From positions 156,547 through 220,546 of the forward strand of contig NZ_BMZG01000005.1 in NCBI RefSeq assembly GCF_014652675.1: a stretch of 64,000 nucleotides of DNA, written 5' to 3'. A program made the translations under genes and the position numbers. A model generated the notes under the pieces. The model worked only from the letters and a program-made list of their open reading frames with translations, searched no databases and was not told the origin of the DNA. The DNA is from Formosimonas limnophila. Its GTDB lineage: Bacteria; Pseudomonadota; Gammaproteobacteria; Burkholderiales; Burkholderiaceae. Of this stretch, positions 49,901-58,050 are shown piece after piece; position 1 is the first letter of the stretch; each line of letters starts with the position of its first letter.

Positions 49901-49968
49901 AATAACCTCCTGATGTTTTTGCACCATTCACGGTTTATTTTCCCCAAAAGGGTAGGAAATTGATCATT

Positions 49969-50868
49969 ATGACTAATTACGCTGTTACTCCGTATTCTGC
50001 TTCTTATAACCAATTGCTGGCTGTGCCCAGCTTTGGCGATTTGGATGGTTACACGCGTGCGGTCAACGCTGTACCCATGCTCACACCAGAGCAAGAGTAT
50101 GGCTATGCGATGGCTTATCGCGCCGATCCGAATAATCTGCAAGCCGCACATGCGCTCGTGGTCTCGCATTTGCGCGTGGTGGTATCCATTGCCCGTAAAT
50201 ACACAGGTTATGGCTTGCCGCAGGCTGATTTGATTCAAGAAGGCTCGATTGGGCTCATGAAAGCGGTCAAGCGATTTGACCCTGCGCATGGTGTGCGTTT
50301 GGTATCGTTCGCTATGCATTGGATTAAAGCCGAGATTCACGAATATGTGATTAAAAACTGGCGCATGGTCAAAATCGCCACGACCAAGGCGCAACGCAAG
50401 TTGTTCTTTAACCTGCGCAGTATGAAAACAGGTGAGCACATGAGCCAAGACGAAGTGCACGACATGGCCCGCGTCCTCAAAGTCAAACCTGAGGAAGTCA
50501 TCGAGATGGATCAGCGCTTGACAGGGCGTGACATTGCCATCGATGGCGGGATGGATTCGGACGACGATGCGGTGGCGATGGCCCCGATTGCGTATTTGGC
50601 CGAGGAGTCGAATGAGCCAACGCAGGTATTGGCGCGTGCGCAAAAAGACATACTTGAGTCTGAAGGCTTGGATGCGGCATTGGCAGTGCTTGACGAGCGT
50701 TCGCGCGCGATTGTGGCTGCACGCTGGTTGGCCGACGATGAAGGCAAAGGCCAAACACTTCATGAATTGGCAGCGCAGTTTGGTGTCTCCGCTGAGCGTA
50801 TTCGTCAAATCGAAACCGCCGCGATGAAAAAAATGCGGCTGTATTTGACTGAACAGTATGCGGCTTAA
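49969..50868 (+). CDS. rpoH: Heat-shock sigma factor RpoH (sigma-32)
   Basis: Alternative sigma factor directing RNA polymerase to heat-shock promoters. 299 residues. Region 2 with DLIQEGSIGLMKAVKRFDP and the DNA-melting RLVSFAMHWIKAEIHEYV, the RpoH box QRKLFFNLR (about residue 144), and region 4 HTH LAAQFGVSAERIRQIE. ATG 49969 is used; TTG 49960 is a weaker alternative. A CIRCE element lies just upstream. Confidence 0.95.
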   Translation: MTNYAVTPYSASYNQLLAVPSFGDLDGYTRAVNAVPMLTPEQEYGYAMAYRADPNNLQAAHALVVSHLRVVVSIARKYTGYGLPQADLIQEGSIGLMKAVKRFDPAHGVRLVSFAMHWIKAEIHEYVIKNWRMVKIATTKAQRKLFFNLRSMKTGEHMSQDEVHDMARVLKVKPEEVIEMDQRLTGRDIAIDGGMDSDDDAVAMAPIAYLAEESNEPTQVLARAQKDILESEGLDAALAVLDERSRAIVAARWLADDEGKGQTLHELAAQFGVSAERIRQIETAAMKKMRLYLTEQYAA

Positions 50869-50894
50869 CGCACGGCTGAAATTATATAGAAGAG

Positions 50895-50925
50895 AAAAAG
50901 CGACTGAATCCTCAGTCGCTTTTTT
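50895..50925 (+). terminator. Rho-independent terminator of rpoH
   Basis: Stem AAAAAGCGACTGA / TCAGTCGCTTTTT, ATCC loop, T-run. Same stem as the secA terminator. Confidence 0.85.
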
Positions 50926-51003
50926 GTTGGCATGTCGATTGCGCCAGCGTCCTTTCCTCAATAGGTGGGTGTGGGGGTGCTGTGGCGCTAATCAATTATC
51001 GCG

Positions 51004-51366
51004 TTAATTCTGAAGCTTTAGGCTGTCGCGAATCTCACGCAGTAGCTCAATTTCCTCAGGGGTGGCGGGTGCCGTTTCTTCTGTTTGCTTCTGAACTTTA
51101 TTGACCGCCTTGATAATCATGAACACAGCAAATGCCAAAAATACAAAATTAATCACGGTGGTGATGAAGTTGCCATAAGCAAATATTGGCACCCCCGCTT
51201 TTGTGAGTGCTTCGTAAGTCATGGTAGTGCCTGCTGGCACGTCACCGAGTGCCACGAATTGGTTTGCGAAGTCTACCTTGCCACCAAACACCGCGCCAAT
51301 GATGACGCCAACAGCGAGTGAGAGGACAGGGCCTTTGAGGGCAAACTCTTTGAACTCTTTCCACAT
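51004..51366 (-). CDS. mscL: Large-conductance mechanosensitive channel MscL, internally shortened
   Basis: Releases solutes under hypo-osmotic shock. 120 residues from ATG 51366 ([20 protein letters not shown]), against about 136 in E. coli and more in many betaproteobacteria. After [10 protein letters not shown] the usual KIVSSLV...IIMP...GLL segment, covering the second half of TM1 and the first periplasmic stretch, is missing; sequence resumes at [16 protein letters not shown]2 ([25 protein letters not shown]) and the C-terminal helix are intact. The deletion is in frame, so a product can be made, but TM1 is truncated and the pore may not work. Confidence 0.85.
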   Translation of the reverse strand: MWKEFKEFALKGPVLSLAVGVIIGAVFGGKVDFANQFVALGDVPAGTTMTYEALTKAGVPIFAYGNFITTVINFVFLAFAVFMIIKAVNKVQKQTEETAPATPEEIELLREIRDSLKLQN

Positions 51367-51659
51367 GCTGTTCCCCTTGAGGTGGGTACAAATGATGGAT
51401 GACATAATTGAAGCGAGACATCATAACATGCCAATGACGTCTAATTAAAGTCCGACATTGCAACACACACCTTGAGTTTGTTGTGATGTGGTCCTGTACT
51501 GTTGCTAAAGTGGCGACATTCGAGTTTCGTTAGCCAAATTACCCTTTAAACAAGCGGGGCTTTGCGATACAATATGCGGGTTTTTATCCATGGTGTCCAC
51601 ACATTTAAGGGCATTTGGGTTCACATTTGTTTGTTAATCATTTGAAAATAGGGGTCGTC

Positions 51660-52274
51660 ATGAGCGATCAAGAAAATAAGCCAATGGACAAAGAACGCCG
51701 CAATCTGCTGATTGCGACGGGTGGCGTTGGTGCTTTGGGTGCGGCGGCCTTTGCTGCACCACTGGTGTCAAGTTTCGCACCGTCTGAGAAGGCGAAAGCA
51801 GGTGGTGTGCCTGTTGAGGTAGATGTGCCCGCACCTGGTGAGTTAAAAGTCGAGTTTTGGCGCGGTAAGCCCGTGTGGATTTTGCATCGTACCGATGAGA
51901 TGACCGCATCGTTGGAGAAGGTGAAAGACCAAATGGCTGACCCAGATTCGTTGCAACCATTTTCTATGCCTCTGCCAGAGTATTGCGACAAAACCACGCG
52001 AGCGCGTCCAGACCATCCGAATGTCATGGTTATGATCAGTACTTGTACACATCTGGGTTGCATTCCTGAGCCTCGTTTAAAAGCTGGTGCACAACCGTCA
52101 TTGCCTGATGATTGGGCGGGTGGTTTCTTGTGTCCATGCCATGGTTCGACTTATGACTTGGCGGGTCGCGTCTTTAAAAACAAGCCCGCGCCGCAGAATC
52201 TTGACGTCCCACCTTACATGTTCCTCTCTGATACCAAAATCGTCATCGGTAAAGATGAGAAAGGCGAGGCTTAA
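51660..52274 (+). CDS. petA: Ubiquinol-cytochrome c reductase Rieske iron-sulfur subunit
   Basis: 204-residue 2Fe-2S subunit of the bc1 complex. N-terminal RRNLLIATGGVGALGAAAF is a twin-arginine-like signal anchor; CTHLGC and CPCHGS carry the two Cys and two His cluster ligands. ATG 51660 was chosen because the preceding in-frame residues (51615 on) are not conserved. First gene of petABC. Confidence 0.95.
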   Translation: MSDQENKPMDKERRNLLIATGGVGALGAAAFAAPLVSSFAPSEKAKAGGVPVEVDVPAPGELKVEFWRGKPVWILHRTDEMTASLEKVKDQMADPDSLQPFSMPLPEYCDKTTRARPDHPNVMVMISTCTHLGCIPEPRLKAGAQPSLPDDWAGGFLCPCHGSTYDLAGRVFKNKPAPQNLDVPPYMFLSDTKIVIGKDEKGEA

Positions 52275-52276
52275 TC

Positions 52277-53686
52277 ATGGCAGAACACCACAATACCGAA
52301 AACAGCGCAGGTTTGCTTGGCTGGATTGATTCGCGTTTTCCGCTCTCAAAGATGTACAAAGAGCACATGAGCGAGTACTACGCACCGAAAAACTTTAATT
52401 TCTGGTACATCTTCGGTGTCCTTTCGATGGTGGTTTTGGTGATTCAGATTGTCACAGGTATTTTCCTTGTGATGAATTACAAACCAGATGCCTCATTGAA
52501 CGCGGCAGGCGTGCCTATAGCTTTTGCCAGTGTGGAGTACATCATGCGCGAAGTGCCAGGTGGCAAATACATCCGCTTCATGCATTCAACAGGTGCATCG
52601 ATGTTCTTTGTCGTGGTTTACTTGCACATGTTCCGTGGTTTGCTCTATGGCTCGTACCGCAAACCCCGCGAGCTGGTATGGATTTTCGGTTGTTTGATTT
52701 TCTTGGCTTTGATGGCTGAAGCGTTCATGGGCTATTTGCTGCCTTGGGGGCAAATGTCTTTCTGGGGTGCACAGGTGATTGTGAATCTGTTCTCAACGAT
52801 CCCACTGATTGGGCCTGATTTGTCTGTGTTTATTCGTGGTGATTACAATGTAGGTGACGCGACGCTCAACCGTTTCTTTGCGCTGCACGTCATCGCGGTA
52901 CCGTTGGTGTTGCTCGGTTTGGTGGTAGCGCACATCATCGCTTTGCATGAGGTCGGCTCAAATAACCCAGACGGCGTGGACATCAAAAAGTTTAAAAATG
53001 ACAAAGGCGTGCCGCTTGATGGCATTCCGTTCCATCCATACTACACGGTGCATGATTTGGTGGGTATTGTTGGCTTCATGATTATTTTCTTTGCGGTTAT
53101 CTTTTTTGCGCCAAACATGGGGGGATACTTCTTGGAGTACAACAACTATCTCCAAGCGAACCCCTCTGCGACACCCGCACATATCGCGCCTGTCTGGTAC
53201 TTCACGCCGTTTTACACCATGCTGCGTGCCGTGACGGATCAAATGAAATTTTTATTCATTGCGCTGATTTTGCTTGCTGCTGGTATGGCGTATTTCCGCG
53301 GCCGCATGCCTGAGAAAACCAAGATCATCTTGGTGGTTGGTGCAGTCGGATTGGCTGGCTTTATGTTCATTACCAAAGCGGCATTTTGGGGTGTGGTGGT
53401 CATGGGGGCGGCGATTGTGACTCTGTTCTTCTTGCCTTGGCTGGATCGCTCACCTGTGCGCTCGATGCGCTATCGCCCGAAATGGCACTTTGGTTTGCTG
53501 ATGTGCTTTGTCGTGAATTTCGTCATCTTGGCTTATTTGGGCGTGAGTCCACCGAGCACTATTGCGGGTTATGTGGCTCAAGTGTGTACTTTATTCTATT
53601 TTGGCTATTTGTTCTTAATGCCGTGGTGGTCGTCGATTGGCGAATTCAAAGAGCCACCCGAACGCGTTAACTTCAAGCCACACTAA
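52277..53686 (+). CDS. petB: Cytochrome b of the bc1 complex
   Basis: 469-residue membrane subunit holding two b hemes and the quinol/quinone sites. Eight to nine hydrophobic helices; MHSTGASMFFVVVYLHMFRG supplies heme histidines of one helix, the second pair is on FFALHVIAVPLVLLGLVVAH, and the quinol-site PEWY-like motif reads APVWYFTPFY here. Separated from petA by two bases. Confidence 0.96.
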   Translation: MAEHHNTENSAGLLGWIDSRFPLSKMYKEHMSEYYAPKNFNFWYIFGVLSMVVLVIQIVTGIFLVMNYKPDASLNAAGVPIAFASVEYIMREVPGGKYIRFMHSTGASMFFVVVYLHMFRGLLYGSYRKPRELVWIFGCLIFLALMAEAFMGYLLPWGQMSFWGAQVIVNLFSTIPLIGPDLSVFIRGDYNVGDATLNRFFALHVIAVPLVLLGLVVAHIIALHEVGSNNPDGVDIKKFKNDKGVPLDGIPFHPYYTVHDLVGIVGFMIIFFAVIFFAPNMGGYFLEYNNYLQANPSATPAHIAPVWYFTPFYTMLRAVTDQMKFLFIALILLAAGMAYFRGRMPEKTKIILVVGAVGLAGFMFITKAAFWGVVVMGAAIVTLFFLPWLDRSPVRSMRYRPKWHFGLLMCFVVNFVILAYLGVSPPSTIAGYVAQVCTLFYFGYLFLMPWWSSIGEFKEPPERVNFKPH

Positions 53687-53706
53687 TCACGCACAAGGAC
53701 ACTCAA

Positions 53707-54477
53707 ATGAAAAAATGGATTTATGCGTTTTATGCGCTGATGGCGGTTTTGGTCTCGGCTGTGGCTTATGATCGCTTTGTCGTTGGTACGGGTGGAAGTC
53801 ATGACCCAGTGCCATTACAAGCGGCTAATGTTGACATGAGTGACAAAGAGTCTTTGCAAAGAGGGGCTAAAGTCTTTCGTGATTATTGCTTGAGCTGCCA
53901 TGGCTTATCCTCTGTTCGTTATAACCAATTGGTGAAAATTGGCATTTCTGAGGATGACATCAAGCGTCAAATGATCACCAATAACGGCAAAGCCGGCGAT
54001 TTGATGCAAGTAGCCAGCCGCCGTGAAGATGCTGCCAAGTGGTTTGGCGTGCCGCCACCTGACTTGTCGTTGGTGGCCAGTGCACGTAATCCAGACTGGA
54101 TTTACACGTATCTCATCAGCTTTTATCGTGACGATGAGCGTCCTACGGGATGGAACAATGCTTTGTTCCCCAATGTGGGCATGCCTCATGCACTTTGGAC
54201 AGAGGAAGGTATAAAAGTGCCTAAGTTTGTTGAGAAAGAAGAGCACGGTGAGAAAGTTAAAGTAATTGAAGGTTATGACATGCAAAGAGCTGGTCTCTTG
54301 GAAAAACCAGAAGACTACCAACGCATGGCGCATGATGTAACCAATTTCTTGACTTGGGCATCCGAGCCTGATCAACTGTCACGCAAATACATTGGCTTTG
54401 GCGTACTGGCCTTTTTGTTGATCTTGTTCTTCTTGGCACGACAGCTCAGTAAAAATTACTGGAAAGATATACATTAA
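53707..54477 (+). CDS. petC: Cytochrome c1
   Basis: 256-residue heme subunit. N-terminal signal/anchor (residues 3-20), heme-binding CLSCH at 61-65, the sixth-ligand Met region NVGMPHALW, and a C-terminal membrane anchor (YIGFGVLAFLLILFFLARQL). Last gene of petABC. Confidence 0.95.
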   Translation: MKKWIYAFYALMAVLVSAVAYDRFVVGTGGSHDPVPLQAANVDMSDKESLQRGAKVFRDYCLSCHGLSSVRYNQLVKIGISEDDIKRQMITNNGKAGDLMQVASRREDAAKWFGVPPPDLSLVASARNPDWIYTYLISFYRDDERPTGWNNALFPNVGMPHALWTEEGIKVPKFVEKEEHGEKVKVIEGYDMQRAGLLEKPEDYQRMAHDVTNFLTWASEPDQLSRKYIGFGVLAFLLILFFLARQLSKNYWKDIH

Positions 54478-54493
54478 TCAGTAATTAATAACG

Positions 54494-54521
54494 AAAAGGC
54501 AAGCATGGCTTGCCTTTTTTG
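54494..54521 (+). terminator. Rho-independent terminator of petABC
   Basis: Stem AAAAGGCAAGC / GCTTGCCTTTT, ATG loop, T-run. Confidence 0.85.
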
Positions 54522-54599
54522 TTTGAATCACGCACACTGTCGCATCGACGTTTGACCATGCGGGTCAGGCGCTTTTTACCGCATAAGGAAACACACACC

Positions 54600-55202
54600 A
54601 TGATGGTTCTCTACTCGGGCACAACCTGCCCATTTTCACAACGTTGCCGTTTCGTCCTGTTTGAAAAAGGCATGGATTTTGAAGTGCGCGATGTGGATTT
54701 GTTTCAAAAACCAGACGACATCATGATGATGAATCCTTATGGTCAATTGCCAATTTTGGTTGACCGTGACCTGATTTTGTACGAATCAAACATCATCAAC
54801 GAATACATTGATGAGCGTTTTCCCCATCCGCAGCTCATGCCTGCCGATCCAGTCATGCGCGCTCGTGTGCGACTCATGTTGCTCACGTTTGAGCGCGAGT
54901 TATTTGTGCATGTACAAACATTAGAAAACGCCTCACGCCACGCTGAGCACGAAGCGGCAGCCAAGCAAATTTCTGACCAACTCACTCAATTAGCGCCAAT
55001 CTTTGCACACAACAAATTCATGCTCGGTGACGATTTCACCATGCCTGATATTGCCCTCGCGCCACTGCTTTGGCGTCTTGAGCACTATGACATCAATTTG
55101 CCAAAATCGGCTGCACCGTTGCTCAAATACGCCGAACGTATTTTTTCGCGTCCAAAATACATTGAAGCACTGACGCCGTCTGAAAAAGTCATGCGCCGTT
55201 AA
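54600..55202 (+). CDS. sspA: Stringent starvation protein A
   Basis: 200-residue glutathione-S-transferase-fold protein that binds RNA polymerase in stationary phase. Thioredoxin-like N-terminal domain with LYSGTTCPFSQRCRFVL, PYGQLPILVDRDLILYESNIINEY, and a helical C-terminal domain. ATG 54600 follows TAAGGAA. Followed closely by sspB; the petABC-sspA-sspB order is typical of betaproteobacteria. Confidence 0.94.
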   Translation: MMVLYSGTTCPFSQRCRFVLFEKGMDFEVRDVDLFQKPDDIMMMNPYGQLPILVDRDLILYESNIINEYIDERFPHPQLMPADPVMRARVRLMLLTFERELFVHVQTLENASRHAEHEAAAKQISDQLTQLAPIFAHNKFMLGDDFTMPDIALAPLLWRLEHYDINLPKSAAPLLKYAERIFSRPKYIEALTPSEKVMRR

Positions 55203-55260
55203 ACCAAAATCAACACAGACGCGATTTATCGCGTCTGACTCGTTTAAATAAGAGTACAAC

Positions 55261-55683
55261 ATGCCACCAGAACTCAGTCAAAAACCCTATTTCATTCGTG
55301 CTTTGTGGGAGTGGTGTAACGATCAAGGCCTCACACCGCAGATTCTCGTGGATATTGATCACAATACGCGAGTGCCATCAGGATTTGATGACGATGGCAA
55401 AATTATCCTCGATATCAGCATGGATGCCACTCATGGGCTTGAGATGAGCAACGAATGGGTCAGTTTTCAGGCTCGTTTTGGCACGGTTGCCCAGCAATTG
55501 GATATTCCTGTTGCTCGAATTGCTGCGATTTTTGCTGCTGAAACGGGACAAGGCATGGGGTTTGATGTCACTGACTCAGACGATGGTGCATCCTCTGTGA
55601 ATACGGAAGTGCCGACAAATAGTCCTGATTCAAAATTCGATGATGGCAAACCCAAAGGTAGCCCATTAAAGCTGATTAAATAA
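55261..55683 (+). CDS. sspB: ClpXP adaptor SspB
   Basis: Delivers ssrA-tagged and other substrates to ClpXP. 140 residues: folded dimer domain (about 1-105, KPYFIRALWEWCNDQGLTP and FQARFG), an acidic Ser/Asp-rich linker, and the C-terminal ClpX-binding tail GSPLKLIK. Confidence 0.93.
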   Translation: MPPELSQKPYFIRALWEWCNDQGLTPQILVDIDHNTRVPSGFDDDGKIILDISMDATHGLEMSNEWVSFQARFGTVAQQLDIPVARIAAIFAAETGQGMGFDVTDSDDGASSVNTEVPTNSPDSKFDDGKPKGSPLKLIK

Positions 55684-55731
55684 CCGATTGATAAAAAATC
55701 TCAAAAAAGTAAATTTTTTGCATCAGATTAC

Positions 55732-55761
55732 TTGCATTGTCTTATAAAGTTTGTTTATAAT
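55732..55761 (+). promoter_or_regulatory. Promoter of tRNA-Thr
   Basis: TTGCAT at 55732-55737 and TATAAT at 55756-55761, 18-bp spacer, ending 9 bp before the tRNA. Confidence 0.7.
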
Positions 55762-55770
55762 ACGCGTCTT

Positions 55771-55846
55771 GCCCGTTTAGCTCATCTGGTAGAGCACCTG
55801 ACTTGTAATCAGGGGGTGGTGGGTTCAAGTCCTGCAACGGGCACCA
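55771..55846 (+). tRNA. tRNA-Thr (anticodon TGT)
   Basis: 76-nt cloverleaf: acceptor GCCCGTT pairs with AACGGGC, D-arm GCTC...GAGC, anticodon stem CCTGA/TCAGG with loop CTTGTAA, T-arm with GGTTCAAGTCC, discriminator A and encoded CCA. Anticodon UGU reads ACA and other Thr codons. Confidence 0.97.
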
Positions 55847-55852
55847 AGACAG

Positions 55853-55885
55853 AAGCGGCTTACAGAGATGTAAGTCGCTTTTTTT
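55853..55885 (+). terminator. Terminator of tRNA-Thr
   Basis: 12-bp stem AAGCGGCTTACA / TGTAAGTCGCTT with one G-T wobble, GAGA loop, T-run. Confidence 0.8.
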
Positions 55886-56106
55886 AATTTAAAATAATTT
55901 TCGTGTAATGTTTATGTAATGTTTTTGGTGGGATGCCATAAGAATAGAATAAAGCTAATAAAAACGTAGCGAGCTAACAAGATGGTAGCATTCAAGCCGA
56001 TTGAATGAGTTTTGAGTTTTTCCACACCAAACTTGCACCTACAACGCACCAGTTAGCAGCACCGACCAAGTACGGCTAAGGTGGTGTCAGTATGACGTTC
56101 TAATAT

Positions 56107-56180
56107 CGTCAGTCGATTGTGGCACTGGTGTTATTTTGTGATGAATTAGCCGACACCTATATAGGTAAACAAATCAAGGT
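56107..56180 (+). repeat. Divergent direct repeat, left copy
   Basis: Similar over about 73 bp to 60607-60680. Shared blocks include GTCAGT.GATTGTG, ATTTTGT, GAATTA and GACACCTATA. The two copies flank the AlpA-DUF927 module. Confidence 0.55.
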
Positions 56181-56547
56181 TTCTAATAGCATTAAAACAG
56201 CAGCAAAAAAGTGTGCTGTCACTGGCTCGATTGTCAGTGTTGCCCAAGCTTTAGCTTGAACAAATGACATTCGCAGAATTTTCCCACGCTTACAGAGCAG
56301 TTATTCTCCTGTTGGTGAGCAAGCAGCACCATAAAAACCTACTTAAAGTCGTGGGGGCATAGCGGGGCAATCAGACACAATCCAAAATACCTAATATACT
56401 GGTTTGGTGGCGACTTAAGCAACGCCGACAAACGCGTGTGAAAGTCTCTCTAAATCAAAGTTTTAATGGATGCTCTCATGCACCCATGACAGAAATCGCA
56501 AGCACAAACAGTACAATAAAAACTTGTTTAAAACCTTGCTAAAAACG

Positions 56548-56647
56548 GTGGGGCGAGTGGGTCAAGTGGGGCGATGCCTTACAAAGCCAGTAGGCATAAG
56601 GGTCAAGCCTGCCCCACCCACATCAAACATTGCCCCATCTGCCCCAC
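56548..56647. repeat. GTGGGGC/GCCCCAC motif cluster, left
   Basis: GTGGGGC at 56548 and 56566, then GCCCCAC at 56611, GCCCCAT at 56632 and GCCCCAC at 56641: two direct copies followed by inverted ones. The reverse complement of about 56520-56573 resembles 60190-60245. May bind a replication or regulatory protein. Confidence 0.65.
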
Positions 56648-56988
56648 TATCCACGACGGTCATTGATGTGTTGTTGTATGATAATTGGGCGATCTGTTGA
56701 CCGCTCACCCTTTCTAATCACGTATCGGGATGTGTCGGGTGTATTTCAATTTAGCCTATTGGGTGCGGCGTGATAAATACACGCCAATTTTGTCGTATTT
56801 TTACAACAAATTGAAGCTGAGTTTGCTTGTTTTTCAGTCCACTACTCTTTCCCTGAAATAATCAACACTCATCAACATGGTTAAACGCTGTTGAACGGGA
56901 TATGACCCTAACGGGCCACAAATCGTCTAATAAAAATACCTGAAATACCCCTGAAAGTGCCATTTTTAGCCCACTTTGTAGAACGATC

Positions 56989-57002
56989 ATGACCATGGTC
57001 AT
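56989..57002. promoter_or_regulatory. 14-bp palindrome
   Basis: ATGACCATGGTCAT, perfectly symmetric and isolated in AT-rich DNA about 450 bp before the AlpA gene; operator-like, binding protein unknown. Confidence 0.35.
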
Positions 57003-57447
57003 AAATTTATTTTTGATGGCATGTGGAGCAGCATGGCTTTTTCGGTACAATGGCATTCATTGGTGCTTTACAGTTAAATGGCTTGCAAAATGCACTTATT
57101 GAGCAGTCAACACCAATAGAAAAGCCACTTAATCCAAACTTTCTGAGGGCGCGGATTAAATGGCTTGGGTCGCACAGCAAAGTTATTCGTCAAAATAACC
57201 GCGCTGGGCTTTAACAAACGGAAAGGGAAGCCGCCTGTTATTGTATGTCCTGCTTTGACACAGAAACATCGCATATAGAGTTGAATACCATTAAATCAAT
57301 GATAATCAACACACGTCAAGTGTAAAGCAACCCCCGTCCAGTGGCAAGCAAAATTATTTAGCTGATAGCTAAAGCGTTGTCAGTTTTCCACAAAGCGGGT
57401 GGCATCTTTAACAAGCGGCTCACTCTTTCAAACATGAAAGAAACACA

Positions 57448-57711
57448 ATGAGCAGCTTAATCAGCATCAACAACCCCATCATTCGTATCAAAGCCGTTAA
57501 ACAATTGACTGGCGTCGGTTCGTCTACCCTGTATTACCACGTCTCTAAGGGCTTATACCCAAAACCCATCAAACTTGGTGAAAAAATGAGTGGCTGGCTC
57601 ACCTCTGAGGTCTTAGCCATTCAAGCCGCCCGCGTCGCTGGACAGTCTGATGATGAAATCAAAGCACTGGTACAGCGTCTGTCCATCGAGCGCACACAAG
57701 TCACCGTTTGA
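57448..57711 (+). CDS. AlpA-type DNA-binding regulator
   Basis: 87-residue protein. IIRIKAVKQLTGVGSSTLYYHVSKGLYPKPIKLGEKMSGWLTSEV follows the AlpA/MerR-like winged HTH pattern: the recognition helix is around STLYYHV and the wing around PIKLG. Such proteins regulate or act as excisionase-like factors in prophages and P4-type satellites. Located upstream of the DUF927 gene, as in such elements. Confidence 0.82.
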   Translation: MSSLISINNPIIRIKAVKQLTGVGSSTLYYHVSKGLYPKPIKLGEKMSGWLTSEVLAIQAARVAGQSDDEIKALVQRLSIERTQVTV

Positions 57712-57792
57712 TCGCCCCATCCATCAAAGCCTTACCACAGGTCTGCCAATGCAGCCTGTGGGCTACTTTACCTGTTTGAAACGAGAAAATTC

Positions 57793-58050
57793 ATGAACAA
57801 AGAGCGATACGGGATGATTCCCGTCTATAAAAAGGGCGATGCGACAGAAAGAATGCGCCGAAGTCCATGCCAAAAAAGGCGCACAGGGGTATTGCGATTT
57901 AACGCCGCAAAAATAATGCCCATAAAAAAAGCAGCCCTCCCGTCAAAGATTGGCTGCTTCCTATTACTGCGTGTTGTGAATCACAGCCAAATTATAATAG
58001 AACAACACACACCCTACCCCATCATCATTCCCACGGAGGTGTGCGCATGA
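57793..58050 (+). CDS. Small unknown ORF
   Basis: 85-codon frame (MNKERYGMIPVYKKGDATER) between the AlpA and DUF927 genes, basic N-terminal half. The end overlaps the start of the DUF927 gene by 4 bases, and a short inverted repeat (AAGCAGCC / GGCTGCTT) lies inside at about 57930-57960. Not recognised; may be a real small protein or a chance frame. Confidence 0.35.
   Translation: MNKERYGMIPVYKKGDATERMRRSPCQKRRTGVLRFNAAKIMPIKKAALPSKIGCFLLLRVVNHSQIIIEQHTPYPIIIPTEVCA

Larger units (their letters stand above)
55886..57447. other. Long gene-poor start of the accessory region
   Basis: No convincing gene. It contains a GTGGGGC/GCCCCAC motif cluster (56548-56647), a divergent repeat (56107-56180), a 14-bp palindrome ATGACCATGGTCAT (56989-57002), and a possible 54-codon frame from ATG 57050 (MAFIGALQLNGLQNALIEQS) that I do not recognise and doubt. 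Confidence 0.45.

Noticed and set aside
49897..50961. 354-codon minus-strand frame across rpoH
   Set aside because: Opposite strand of rpoH and of the CIRCE leader; no motif, and rpoH is certain.
56896..56912. Possible copy of the tRNA-Thr end (AACGGGCCACA)
   Set aside because: Only a short imperfect match to AACGGGCACCA; not enough for an attachment site.
57023..57214. 63-codon frame before the AlpA gene
   Set aside because: No recognised sequence and no clear RBS; kept only as a remark in the region entry.
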